The translations under genes and the position numbers were made by a program. Shown piece after piece: positions 20,360-29,425 of a stretch of 64,000 nucleotides of DNA. Under the pieces are notes generated by a model. The model did no database searches, was not told where the DNA came from, and saw nothing but the letters and a program-made list of their open reading frames with translations. The DNA comes from Pseudolysobacter antarcticus (lineage in GTDB: Bacteria > Pseudomonadota > Gammaproteobacteria > Xanthomonadales > Rhodanobacteraceae), in NCBI RefSeq assembly GCF_004168365.1, contig NZ_CP035704.1, forward strand, positions 992,001 through 1,056,000, written 5' to 3'. The first letter of the stretch is position 1, and each line of letters begins with the position of its first letter.

Positions 20360-21130
20360 ATGTTGAAAATCGAAAACCTCCACGTCCGTGTTGCGGGCAA
20401 GGAAATCCTCAAAGGCCTTTCGCTGACGGTGAATGCGGGTGAAGTGCACGCGATCATGGGGCCGAATGGTGCGGGCAAATCCACGCTCGGCAATATCCTC
20501 GCTGGTCGCGAGGGTTACGAAGTCACACAGGGCTCGGTCGAATATTTCGGCAAGAATCTGCTTGAGCTCGAACCCGAAGAACGCGCCGCTGTGGGCATGT
20601 TTCTGGCGTTCCAGTATCCGGTTGAAATTCCGGGTGTGAACAACACGTATTTCCTGCGCGCGGCGTTCAATGCGCAGCGCAAAAAACGCGGCGAAGAAGA
20701 ACTCGACTCGATGCAGTTTCTCAAGCGCGTGCGCGAAAAACTCAAGGTACTGCATCTCAAGGACGAACTGCTGCGTCGCGCGGTCAATGAAGGTTTTTCC
20801 GGGGGTGAAAAAAAACGTAACGAGATTTTCCAGATGGCGGTGCTCGAACCGAAACTCGCGGTGCTCGATGAAACCGATTCCGGCCTCGATATCGATGCGC
20901 TGAAAATGGTCGCGGATGGCGTGAACCAGCTGCGTTCGCCGGATCGCGCCTTCATTGTGATTACGCATTATCAGCGCCTGCTCGACTACATCGTGCCGGA
21001 TTTTGTGCATGTGCTGGCCGATGGCAAGATCGTGCAGAGCGGCGACAAAACCCTCGCGCTGAAACTCGAAGAGCAAGGTTACGCGTGGTTGCAACAGCGC
21101 AAGCTCGCGGATACCGCGGCCACGCCATGA
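20360..21130 (+). CDS. sufC: Fe-S cluster assembly ATPase SufC
   Basis: SufC is the ABC-type ATPase of the SufBC2D complex and drives the conformational change for cluster assembly. The protein has 256 residues. Walker A GPNGAGKSTLGNIL is at about residue 34, the Q-loop appears in FLAFQYPVEIPGV at about 84, the signature FSGGEKKRNEI at about 151, Walker B LAVLDETDSGLDIDAL at about 172, and the switch His in VITHYQRLL at about 203. It starts 3 bases after the upstream remnant and overlaps sufD by 4 bases. Confidence 0.97.
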   Translation: MLKIENLHVRVAGKEILKGLSLTVNAGEVHAIMGPNGAGKSTLGNILAGREGYEVTQGSVEYFGKNLLELEPEERAAVGMFLAFQYPVEIPGVNNTYFLRAAFNAQRKKRGEEELDSMQFLKRVREKLKVLHLKDELLRRAVNEGFSGGEKKRNEIFQMAVLEPKLAVLDETDSGLDIDALKMVADGVNQLRSPDRAFIVITHYQRLLDYIVPDFVHVLADGKIVQSGDKTLALKLEEQGYAWLQQRKLADTAATP

Positions 21131-22446
21131 GTGTTTTCGTGCAATCGCTACTGGATGCTTTTGCGGCTGACAAGACGTCGCAGCCGGGGCGTGGAATCGC
21201 GTGGCTGAATGCGGCGCGCCACGATAATTTGCAAGCGGTCGCTAAAAGCGGTTTGCCGACGACGCACAATGAAACGTGGAAATACACGGCGCTGCGCGCG
21301 CTCGATCAGCGAGCATTTGCATCGCGCGATACGCAAGCGGTGCAACACGCGATCGATCCTGCCGAGCTTGCCTTGCCCGGTTTGGATGGTGCGCGTCTGG
21401 TTTTTGTGAATGGCTCGTTTCGCGCTGATCTTTCCCGGCTCGCCGACTTGCCGCAAGGCTTGGATGTGCAGCCGCTCAGCGCGCTGTTGCAAGGTGATGC
21501 CGAGCCGCTGCGTTTTTTTCTTGGGCGCAATTTCACGAATAATGCCGAGAGTTTTGCGCGTCTGAACGCGGCGTTCGCGCGCGATGGTGCGGTAGTGCGA
21601 GTTGCGGCGGGCGCGCAAATCATGACGCCGCTGCATCTGGTCTTTATCGGTGCGCCTGCTGCTGCGGATATTGCCTGGCACGTGCGCAATATTTTTGAAC
21701 TCGGCGAAGGCGCGCGACTCGATATCGTCGAACATCATCTCGGCGCTGCAACACATGCCAATCTGGGTAATGTCTTTGCCGAATATCGTCTGCGCGAAAA
21801 TGCGACGCTGAATCTGCTGCGTATGCAGAACGAAGGCGAACAAGCCAGCCTGATCCAGCGCAGCGAATTTTCGCTCGCGAAACATGCGCGCTTGCAGTTG
21901 AATAATCTCGATCTTGGAACGGCATTGGCGCGTCACGATTTGCGTATCGATCTGGTTGGCGATCACGCGTTAGCATCGGTGCGTGGCGTGTTCGTGCTGG
22001 ACAAACGCCAGCATGTCGACAACCAGCTCAGCGTCGATCATCGCGCGTTGAATACGCGTTGTGATTTGTTCTGGCGCGGTGTTGCCGATGGCCGCGCGCG
22101 CGGTGTGTTCAATGGTGCAATCACCATCCACGCCGGCGCCGATGGCGCCGATGCGCGACTCAGCAACAAGAACCTGCTGCTGTCGGCACAGGCCGAAATC
22201 GATACCAAACCCGTGCTCGAAATTTATGCTGACGAAGTGCAAGCCAGTCACGGTGCGACTGTCGGCCAGCTCGACGAAAGCGCGCTGTTTTATCTGCGCT
22301 CGCGTGGTCTGCCGCTGGCCCAGGCGCGCGTGCTTTTGATCCAGGCATTTTGCGCGCAAGCCCTGGCGCAGATCGAGCCGGCAGTGTTGCGCGAACATGT
22401 GACCCAGCTGTTGCAGGCGCGTTTGCCGCAGGCCGCGCACCCATGA
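21127..22446 (+). CDS. sufD: Fe-S cluster assembly protein SufD
   Basis: SufD is the SufB paralogue completing the SufBC2D scaffold and is linked to iron delivery. The protein has 439 residues from an ATG that overlaps the sufC stop (ATGA). The N-terminal helical region includes GLPTTHNETWKYTALRALD. The beta-helix core ends in the SufBD signature KPVLEIYADEVQASHGATVG, with a conserved His, followed by LYYL-type FYLRSRGLPLAQARVLLIQ. The stop overlaps the sufS start by 4 bases, so translation is coupled through sufC-D-S. Confidence 0.95.
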   Translation: MSVFVQSLLDAFAADKTSQPGRGIAWLNAARHDNLQAVAKSGLPTTHNETWKYTALRALDQRAFASRDTQAVQHAIDPAELALPGLDGARLVFVNGSFRADLSRLADLPQGLDVQPLSALLQGDAEPLRFFLGRNFTNNAESFARLNAAFARDGAVVRVAAGAQIMTPLHLVFIGAPAAADIAWHVRNIFELGEGARLDIVEHHLGAATHANLGNVFAEYRLRENATLNLLRMQNEGEQASLIQRSEFSLAKHARLQLNNLDLGTALARHDLRIDLVGDHALASVRGVFVLDKRQHVDNQLSVDHRALNTRCDLFWRGVADGRARGVFNGAITIHAGADGADARLSNKNLLLSAQAEIDTKPVLEIYADEVQASHGATVGQLDESALFYLRSRGLPLAQARVLLIQAFCAQALAQIEPAVLREHVTQLLQARLPQAAHP

Positions 22447-23693
22447 GTGCGATCATTCGTTCCACCGCTGTTGCCGAGTTCGATGTGCAGCGTTATCGCG
22501 CCGATTTCCCGGCGTTGCAGCGTCAAGTGCACGGCAAGCCGCTGGTATATTTCGACAACGCCAATACCGCACAAAAACCGCTGGGCGTGATCGAGGCAGT
22601 GGATGGTTATTACCGCCGCCACAACGCCAATGTTTCACGCGCGGTGCATACGCTCGGCAGCGAGGCGACGGCGTTGTACGAAGCGACACGCGACAAGTTG
22701 CGCGCGTTCATCAATGCGCCGTCGCGCGATGAGGTAATTTTCACGCGCGGCACGACTGAGTCGATCAATCTCGTGGCGTATTCGTGGGCGTTGCCGCGGC
22801 TGCAACCCGGTGATGAGATCCTGCTGACGCAGATGGAGCATCACGCCAACATCGTGCCGTGGCAGCTGGTCTGCGAACGTACTGGCGCGAAGATCAAAGT
22901 CGCGCCGATCAGCGCATCGGGCGAACTGCTGCTCGATCAGCTCGATGCGCTGCTTACGCCGCACGTGAAACTGCTCGCGCTGACGCACGTGTCGAATGTG
23001 CTCGGCACGGTCAATCCGATCGCGCGCATCACCGCGATGGCGCGCGCGCGCGGCATTCCGGTGCTTGTTGATGGCTCGCAGGCAGCGCCGCATTTGCGCA
23101 TCGATGTACAAGCGCTCGGCTGCGATTTCTACGCGATTACCGGACACAAGATGTTCGGCCCGACCGGCACCGGCATGCTCTGGGCGAAGCGTGCGATTCT
23201 CGATTCGATGCCGCCGTTCATGGGCGGTGGCGAGATGATCAAGCAGGTCACGTTCGACAAAACCATCTTCAATGAGTTGCCGTACAAGTTCGAGGCCGGC
23301 ACACCGAATATCGCCGGTGTGATTGGGCTCGGAGCGGCGATCGACTACATCAATGCGCTCGGCATCGAAACCATTCGTGCCGTCGAAAACGATTTGCTCG
23401 GTTACGCCACTGAGCAACTGAATACGATTCCTGGCATGCGCATTTTCGGCACGGCACCCGGCAAGGCGGCGGTGATTTCATTCCTGATCGAAGGCGTGCA
23501 CGCGCACGATCTCGCGACGATTCTCGATACCGATGGCGTGGCCGTACGTTCGGGGCATCATTGCGCGCATCCGTTGATGCAGTTCTTCGGTGTGGCTGCG
23601 ACCGCTCGCGCATCGCTCGCGTTCTACAACACGCGCGACGAGATCGATATTTTCATCACCGCGCTGCTGCGTGCGCGCAACATGCTGTTGTAG
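22443..23693 (+). CDS. sufS: Cysteine desulfurase SufS
   Basis: SufS is the PLP-dependent group II cysteine desulfurase that supplies sulfur to the scaffold. The protein has 416 residues. The N-terminal motif is LVYFDNANTAQKPLGVIEA, where most family members have DNAAT. The PLP-binding Lys is in AITGHKMFGPTGTG at about residue 237, and the catalytic Cys is in VRSGHHCAHPLMQF at about 371. The normal sulfur acceptor is SufE or SufU; only a SufU-type gene follows here. Confidence 0.96.
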   Translation: MSAIIRSTAVAEFDVQRYRADFPALQRQVHGKPLVYFDNANTAQKPLGVIEAVDGYYRRHNANVSRAVHTLGSEATALYEATRDKLRAFINAPSRDEVIFTRGTTESINLVAYSWALPRLQPGDEILLTQMEHHANIVPWQLVCERTGAKIKVAPISASGELLLDQLDALLTPHVKLLALTHVSNVLGTVNPIARITAMARARGIPVLVDGSQAAPHLRIDVQALGCDFYAITGHKMFGPTGTGMLWAKRAILDSMPPFMGGGEMIKQVTFDKTIFNELPYKFEAGTPNIAGVIGLGAAIDYINALGIETIRAVENDLLGYATEQLNTIPGMRIFGTAPGKAAVISFLIEGVHAHDLATILDTDGVAVRSGHHCAHPLMQFFGVAATARASLAFYNTRDEIDIFITALLRARNMLL

Positions 23694-23789
23694 CTGTGCG
23701 TGCTGGCGAAGCCCGAATAATTCCGGACTCGCCCGCAATGAAAAACTGCCATTGAATTTTCTTCCGGCATCGCAGATAAACTAGGCGCC

Positions 23790-24263
23790 ATGTCCGTCGC
23801 CAATCTCTATCAACAAATCGTGCTCGATCATCATCGCGCGCCGCGTCATTACGGAGCGTTGCTGCAGGCGACGCACAATGCCGTCGGTCACAACCCATTG
23901 TGTGGCGATCATGTGCGCATCGAATTGCGCATCGATGAGGATGTGCTGCGCGACATCTCCTTCAGCGGCGAATCCTGCGCGATCACCACGGCGACCGCAT
24001 CAATGATGAGCGAACGTGTAATCGGTCTGCGCCGCGAGCAAATAGAAACGCTGTTCGTAGATTTCGATGCATCGCTGCGCGCCGGCCCTGGTGCGAGCGC
24101 CTCCGGCGATCTCGGCGATCTCGGCGAGCTCGAAGCGCTGGGCGAATTACGTCGTTATCCGGCACGCTTGAAATGTGCGTTGCTGCCGTGGGCGACGTTG
24201 CTCGCGGCGTGGGACAAGCACCCATCCATCACCACCGAAACTGCGGAGTCACCAACACCGTGA
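23790..24263 (+). CDS. sufU: SufU-type Fe-S assembly sulfurtransferase / scaffold-like protein
   Basis: SufU takes persulfide sulfur from SufS and passes it to SufBCD. The protein is IscU-like with 157 residues. The three conserved cysteines are in NPLCGDHV (about residue 38), SGESCAITTATASMM (about 63) and RLKCALLPW (about 128), and an Asp is in the first motif. These are the Zn and sulfur-relay ligands in characterised SufU. A SufU-specific insertion lies between the second and third motifs and here contains the repeated GDLGDLGELEALGEL. A gap of 96 bases separates it from sufS, and its stop overlaps the next gene. Confidence 0.9.
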   Translation: MSVANLYQQIVLDHHRAPRHYGALLQATHNAVGHNPLCGDHVRIELRIDEDVLRDISFSGESCAITTATASMMSERVIGLRREQIETLFVDFDASLRAGPGASASGDLGDLGELEALGELRRYPARLKCALLPWATLLAAWDKHPSITTETAESPTP

Positions 24264-24814
24264 GCGACACTTTGAATTTCCGTAACGCCACCGCTGCCGA
24301 TGTCGATGCCATCGTTGCCTTGGTCGAATCCGCCTATCGCGGCGACAGCAGTCGCCAGGGCTGGACTACCGAAGCCAACATACTCGACGGACAACGCACC
24401 GATGCCGCCGACGTCGCTCGTCTGATCGCACACGAGCACAGTCGCGTGTTGTTGCTCACGCATAGCAGCGGCGAACTGCGCGCGTGCGCGCATATCGAGC
24501 GGCAGAATGATGCGTGCTATTTCGGCATGTTTTCAGTCAACCCGACCGAACAGGGCAGCGGTATCGGTCGCGCGATGCTGGCCGAGGGTGAACGTATCGC
24601 GCGCAATGATTGGCAGTGTTGCGACATGCAGATGACAGTGATTTCGATTCGCGACGAACTGATCGCGTGGTACGAACGTCGGGGTTATCAACGCACTGGC
24701 ATCTTCAAACCGTTTCCTTACGGCGATGCCCGTTTCGGCTTGCCCAAGCGCGATGATTTGCGCTTCGAGATTTTGTCCAAGCGACTGTTCGCAGCTCAGG
24801 CTTCAGTCGGTTAA
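24260..24814 (+). CDS. GNAT family N-acetyltransferase
   Basis: A 184-residue acetyltransferase read from a GTG that overlaps the sufU stop (GTGA), so translation is probably coupled. The acetyl-CoA-binding motif A appears as FSVNPTEQGSGIGRAMLAEGER. Motif B follows with AWYERRGYQRTGIFKPFPYGD. The N-terminal RNATAADVDAIVALVESAYRG is typical of GNATs that act on small amines or protein N-termini. The substrate cannot be told. Its place at the end of the suf operon may be incidental. Confidence 0.88.
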   Translation: MSDTLNFRNATAADVDAIVALVESAYRGDSSRQGWTTEANILDGQRTDAADVARLIAHEHSRVLLLTHSSGELRACAHIERQNDACYFGMFSVNPTEQGSGIGRAMLAEGERIARNDWQCCDMQMTVISIRDELIAWYERRGYQRTGIFKPFPYGDARFGLPKRDDLRFEILSKRLFAAQASVG

Positions 24815-25104
24815 TGTGCGACAACGCCATTTGTCAAAACAAAGCAGCTTACATTCCTGAAAAAATCTTAACTGATGTAAAAATACTGGATGCGGCAAAA
24901 AAGGCCGCTGGACGGATTGCCAGTTGTTACAACTTCGCATATAACGGATAGCTGCGGATTCAGGAATTTTTCAGGAAGCCTCGTTTTCGCACCCAGAGAT
25001 CCTCAACACCATCCATTCAACGATGGATTGCCAACGTTGCAGGAGCTTCCGCAGGTGCCGGCTAATTGCCCCAAAATTTGTTTACCAATTTCACGAGGTT
25101 CATC
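24815..25104 (+). other. Intergenic leader upstream of the large secreted protease-like gene
   Basis: About 290 bases, more AT-rich than the surroundings, with A-runs at 24862-24905. It probably holds the promoter and a long 5-prime leader for the gene at 25105. I recognise no riboswitch or RNA gene, and no sure promoter elements. Confidence 0.4.
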
Positions 25105-28100
25105 ATGCTCTCGTTGTCCCGTCGTATCGCCATCTTTTATCAACACTCACGCGTAAGATCTTCAGCCCTGCTGGCGTGTGCGTCACTCGCGGTATTCGCT
25201 GCTCCAGTCTTCGCCGCGCAGCCGGTGCCGCAGAATCTCGGCAACGGTCTCGACAAGATCGTCGCCAGCAATGTTGCCGTCGCTGGCCTGAAAGGCGCGG
25301 CCTTGCAGGCTGCGGCGCCGTATCAAGGGTTCGTCACCGAACAGGCACAAAGCATGGATGCGTTGGCGATCAAGGACGCCAACGGTCGTTACCTGGTACG
25401 CGTGAATCCGTCGCCAAACAAAAGCGCAGCAGCACTCACCAGCTCGCTGCCGAGCCAGATCGCCTCACTCGAAGTGACTGCGGTGGACAACAGCTATCGT
25501 CACGTCGGCGTCTTCAATGCTTGGGTCGCGCCGGCTGACGTTGCCGCGCTAGCTAACTCCACCGGCGTGCGTTCGGTCATTCTAGAGCTGCAGCCGCGTC
25601 ATGCACACTCCTCGACGCCGAACAATGCCCAAGCGGCAGCGCCTGAGCCTGGCGCTGTCATTGGCGGTACCTATAAGCGTCTTGGTACTACGTTCGATCA
25701 GGGCGTGTTCCAGCACGGTATCGACAAGATCAACCAGTACTACAACCCTGCGGCGACTGCCGACTGGGAAGGCCAGGGCATGAGCATCGGCTTCATCTCG
25801 AATAGCTACAACGCGCACACGACTAGTGTGCAGACGGGCTTGCCAGATCCGCATCCCGCGTCGATCGACGTCACCAACTTCGACCTGCCGGGCGATCCGT
25901 CCAACCCGGTCAACACCCAGCCGGTCGTGGTGCTGCAGGATGATCTTTCCGACGGCACAAGCGACGATGAAGGTCGCGGCATGATCCAGATCGGTTACAA
26001 AATGGCGCCGAAAGCCCAGCTTGCATTCGCTACGGCAAATACCGGTGAAGTGGGTTTTGCTAACAATATCCGCTCGCTCGCCGGCATTCCGGCCAACCTG
26101 TATCCGGGCCAGACTTTCGCTGCCGATACCATCTGCGATGACGTTGGCTACTTCGATGAACCGTACTTTCAGGACGGCATCATCGGTGCGGGCGTCAATG
26201 ATGCGGTTGCCTTCGGTGTGAGCTATTTCTCATCGGCTGCGAACGATATCGGCACCAACGGCTACGATTCCGAACTGCGCTGGGTCGGCAACGGCACGGG
26301 CAATACCTCAGCGACCAATACCGCACTGGTTGGCTCCAACATTAACCTGGCAACCATACCGACCGGCTTATACGCCGGCGGCTTCCACAACTTCAATCCG
26401 GTCCCAGGCGCACTGGACATTGCCCAGACGGTAAATGTTATCGGTCAGACCAACAATTCGCCGACCGTACTGCAGTGGAATGATCCTTACGATCAGAACA
26501 CCGCGCCGAACTTCACCGCAACGCTGTTGACGGCGCCCGGTGATATCGAAGATCCGAGCACCTCAGCGAGTCAGACGTTCAACGTCACGGCCTCGATCAC
26601 TGCGGGCAGCCTGATCGAAGTCGATTCGACCGCAAACGCCGGCAGTACCTTCGATTCGATCGTTACCGTGAAGGATCCAAGCGGCAACGTCGTGATCGGA
26701 CCGCAAGACACGGGTACCGATGAAATTGTGCGTTTCTTTGCACCCGTTACCGGCACAGGTTATAGCGTCGTGGTGTCGCATTACGCGGCTGCTATCGGCA
26801 CCTACACCGTGACCGTGCGCACCGCCTCGGGCTTCACCGGCAACAGCATTTCTACCGACGTCAACCTGCTTGTGTTCGACATGAACGGCAACTATCTGCC
26901 GAACAGCTCGCTGGTCAGTAACAACTTCGCCACCAACGAGCCGATCGAAATCGGTGTGACGCCGCGTCTGACCGGCACGACTCCGGCTCAGACTCAGGTG
27001 CAATACGTGATCGCTCGTGCCAATGTGGCTCCAAATGGTGGCCCAACGCATGTGCGGTATTTGATCCCGGGCAATGGTGCGACTGGCATCGGGCCGGCGG
27101 AGTATTTCACCTACAACACCGTTACCACGTCTGGCCACGCCATGGCAGTCGGCACCAACGGTATGGCGGCCTATAGTGTGTTCCGTCCGTCGTTGCCGGA
27201 AATCTTCACCTCACCAGGTCCGGTGCGGATCTATTTCGATGCCAACGGCAACTTCATGCCGCTGCCCGAAATCCGTCGCGAACCGCGTCTTGCGGCGGCC
27301 GATGCCGGTAACGTTTCGTCAAACATGAACGTCTACTTTGTCGGTGACTCAGGCTCTGACAGCGACACCAACGGCAACTTCTCCGGTACCAGTGCGGCGG
27401 GTCCGCATGCGGCGGCCATCGGTGCCCTGGTATTGCAGGCGCATGGCGGTCATCACAGCCTGACGCCGACGCAGATGACCACGTTGCTTGAGCACAATAC
27501 CTTCAGCCATGACCTCGATCCGTCATACGCCAGTGGTTTCGCAACCACCAGCAGCGGTGAGACCATCCGGATTGTGGTCGGCAGTGATGGTAGCGGCACG
27601 GCTGGAACCGGCACAGGTTCACAGGACGCCAACGCGATCTCGGTAAGCTACATCGGAGCAGGCAATCTGACCGCGCTGAAGTTCAACCCGGATGCGACGG
27701 CTGCAACGGGCGGCCACGTGACGGGCGGCAACAACGGCTATGCCGACGTGACTCCGGCCACCACACCACCGACCGTGACCTACTTCGAGAACAGCTACCC
27801 TGGGCTGTCGTTCCTGCCGGCGGTCAAGGCATTCACCGTGGGCAGTGCCTCAAGCGTGCTGGCGGCCTCGGTGACTGCTGTGGCCTATACCAACCTCGCG
27901 CCGCTGCCTTCGAACGGCACAAACCAGTGGTGGACGATGGGGCTGACCTTCGACAGCAGCTTCACCAGTGGCAAGGTTCTGCGTTACACCGTGGCGCGTG
28001 GCCCGAACCATTCGTCGTCGGTTACAGGTACAGTTCCTGGTACTGGCCCGACTGGCGGCACGCAGAGTTCCGGTTACCTCGGTGACCTGTTCGGCGGCGG

Positions 28101-28272
28101 TGTATCGCTCCCGACTGGCACGATCAACCCGAACGGCATGACGTTCTCGGGTACGACCTCGACCGGCACCTTCAGTGGCGTGATGCGCAACCGAATCGGT
28201 GCGGGTTACAGCCCGGTTGACGGTTATGGCTTCATCAACGCAGCACAGGCCGTGGGAGCTCCGGTGCAATGA
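25105..28272 (+). CDS. Very large secreted S8-like (subtilase-fold) protein with an altered catalytic triad
   Basis: A 1055-residue exported protein. The ATG at 25105 has a GAGG site, and a signal peptide ends near VFAAQPV (about residue 33). The subtilase Ser motif GTSAAGPHAAA is present (Ser at about residue 763). At the expected Asp position the sequence is SIGFISNSYN, with Asn (about 233). Where the His motif should be it reads DDEGRGMIQIGYKMAP, with Glu at about 289 and no His. A pre-peptidase C-terminal (PPC)-like domain (residues about 490-585) is inserted before the Ser segment, and beta-rich C-terminal regions follow. It may be a peptidase using Glu, sedolisin-style, or an inactive relative; the call is inference. 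Confidence 0.75.
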   Translation: MLSLSRRIAIFYQHSRVRSSALLACASLAVFAAPVFAAQPVPQNLGNGLDKIVASNVAVAGLKGAALQAAAPYQGFVTEQAQSMDALAIKDANGRYLVRVNPSPNKSAAALTSSLPSQIASLEVTAVDNSYRHVGVFNAWVAPADVAALANSTGVRSVILELQPRHAHSSTPNNAQAAAPEPGAVIGGTYKRLGTTFDQGVFQHGIDKINQYYNPAATADWEGQGMSIGFISNSYNAHTTSVQTGLPDPHPASIDVTNFDLPGDPSNPVNTQPVVVLQDDLSDGTSDDEGRGMIQIGYKMAPKAQLAFATANTGEVGFANNIRSLAGIPANLYPGQTFAADTICDDVGYFDEPYFQDGIIGAGVNDAVAFGVSYFSSAANDIGTNGYDSELRWVGNGTGNTSATNTALVGSNINLATIPTGLYAGGFHNFNPVPGALDIAQTVNVIGQTNNSPTVLQWNDPYDQNTAPNFTATLLTAPGDIEDPSTSASQTFNVTASITAGSLIEVDSTANAGSTFDSIVTVKDPSGNVVIGPQDTGTDEIVRFFAPVTGTGYSVVVSHYAAAIGTYTVTVRTASGFTGNSISTDVNLLVFDMNGNYLPNSSLVSNNFATNEPIEIGVTPRLTGTTPAQTQVQYVIARANVAPNGGPTHVRYLIPGNGATGIGPAEYFTYNTVTTSGHAMAVGTNGMAAYSVFRPSLPEIFTSPGPVRIYFDANGNFMPLPEIRREPRLAAADAGNVSSNMNVYFVGDSGSDSDTNGNFSGTSAAGPHAAAIGALVLQAHGGHHSLTPTQMTTLLEHNTFSHDLDPSYASGFATTSSGETIRIVVGSDGSGTAGTGTGSQDANAISVSYIGAGNLTALKFNPDATAATGGHVTGGNNGYADVTPATTPPTVTYFENSYPGLSFLPAVKAFTVGSASSVLAASVTAVAYTNLAPLPSNGTNQWWTMGLTFDSSFTSGKVLRYTVARGPNHSSSVTGTVPGTGPTGGTQSSGYLGDLFGGGVSLPTGTINPNGMTFSGTTSTGTFSGVMRNRIGAGYSPVDGYGFINAAQAVGAPVQ

Positions 28273-28361
28273 GCGCACAGACGATGAATCAAACCCAGGT
28301 GCGCGGCGTCGGCGAATTCGCTGCGCCAGATCGTGAATCCAATACATGCGGGGATAAAGTT

Positions 28362-29129
28362 ATGCGGAATGTGATGAAGAATCGACTGTTGCCGGCAGCG
28401 CTGTTGTTCGCACTGTTTGCGCCAGTTCTGGCAGGGGCCGCGGGGTCTGTGCCTAGTGCGCTCACCAACACGTGCATCGGCCAGAACTTCGACGGCGTAA
28501 CACCGCCGGCCTTGCCCTCCGGCTGGACATCGACGGTGGTCGGCGCTCCGACGACTGCGCCGTTCATTACCCGTGCCGTGGGCTATAGCGATACCGGCCC
28601 GAATGCTGCGTTTCTCGATGACACGCTCGATTACGCCGATGTCAGCTTGTATTCCACGACGTTCGCAGTGAACTCGACCGATATCCCCTACGTGAATTTC
28701 CGCCACAGCTATTATCTGTGGACGCCGGATGCAAGCCCGACCAACAACGGCGCCTACAATGGCGGCGTGCTCGAAATTTCCATCAATGGCGGGCCTTACA
28801 CCGACTTGGTGGCCGCGGGCGGATCGTTCTATGCGGGTGGCTATAATTCGCATCTCGATCCGGGTTTCCCCAACCCGATCGATCAACCGGCCTCGACCCG
28901 CGCGGTATGGAGTGGCAATTCGGGTGGTTTCATCACCACGACCGCCATCATTCCACCGTCGGCAGTTGGTGGTACCGTCAAGTTTCGCTGGCGCTTGGGT
29001 ACGGCAGGTGGTTCACGCAGCTACGATACGCACTCGGGCTGGTGGATCGATTCGATTCAAACGCAAGCGTTGAACACCATCGGTGACTACATCTTCACCG
29101 ACGGCTTCGAAGGTGGAAATTGCCACTGA
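28362..29129 (+). CDS. Secreted beta-rich protein with a C-terminal DGFE-type tag
   Basis: A 255-residue exported protein, ATG with a GGGGAT site. The signal peptide is RLLPAALLFALFAPVLAGA. The mature part begins TCIGQNFDGVTPPALPSGW, a layout common in carbohydrate- or cell-surface-binding jellyroll domains (QNFD...P.LP.GW). It contains the MAM/CBM-like segments VNFRHSYYLW and SGWWIDSIQ. It ends YIFTDGFEGGNCH, a short tag similar to the one just after the signal peptide of the protein at 390-1781. The gene lies 89 bases after the large S8-like protein, in the same direction, so the two may be co-expressed. Confidence 0.75.
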   Translation: MRNVMKNRLLPAALLFALFAPVLAGAAGSVPSALTNTCIGQNFDGVTPPALPSGWTSTVVGAPTTAPFITRAVGYSDTGPNAAFLDDTLDYADVSLYSTTFAVNSTDIPYVNFRHSYYLWTPDASPTNNGAYNGGVLEISINGGPYTDLVAAGGSFYAGGYNSHLDPGFPNPIDQPASTRAVWSGNSGGFITTTAIIPPSAVGGTVKFRWRLGTAGGSRSYDTHSGWWIDSIQTQALNTIGDYIFTDGFEGGNCH

Positions 29130-29150
29130 TCGTTTCGCCATGCGTTAAGT

Positions 29151-29186
29151 AAAAAAAGGCTCGCCCAAAAGGCGAGTCTTTTTTTT
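29151..29186. terminator. Rho-independent terminator, usable in both directions
   Basis: Stem GGCTCGCC / GGCGAGTC with loop CAAAA (one G-T wobble), followed by eight T and preceded by seven A. It lies between the converging genes at 28362 (plus) and 29192 (minus). Confidence 0.9.
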
Positions 29187-29191
29187 GCGCT

Positions 29192-29425
29192 TCAGGCAGC
29201 CAGTGGCGCGCGGTGGTAATTTTTCGCGCGCGCGTATTTCCCGCCCGGAAGAATCTCGACGATCGCAAAATAACGATCCCTGAACGGCGTCTCGCGTCGG
29301 TCTTTCACGAGCAATTCGTAGGCGTGATGATCGCGCCAGCGGCACGCATCATCGCAAGGTGTGCAGCGAAATAAGCGCTGCTTAGCCGCATCCCAATGCG
29401 GATCTGGGCGCATCTTGAAACGCAT
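29192..29425 (-). CDS. Small conserved-looking protein coupled to lepB
   Basis: A 77-residue soluble protein that I cannot assign to a named family. It is basic and rich in aromatic residues: MRFKMRPDPHWDAAKQRLFR, an internal RWRDHHAYELLVKDRRETPF, and EILPGGKYARAKNY. A pair of cysteines sits in CTPCDDAC. The start shares one base with the lepB stop (TAATG), so it is translationally coupled to signal peptidase I. Good codon usage and the coupling argue that it is real. Confidence 0.68.
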   Translation of the reverse strand: MRFKMRPDPHWDAAKQRLFRCTPCDDACRWRDHHAYELLVKDRRETPFRDRYFAIVEILPGGKYARAKNYHRAPLAA

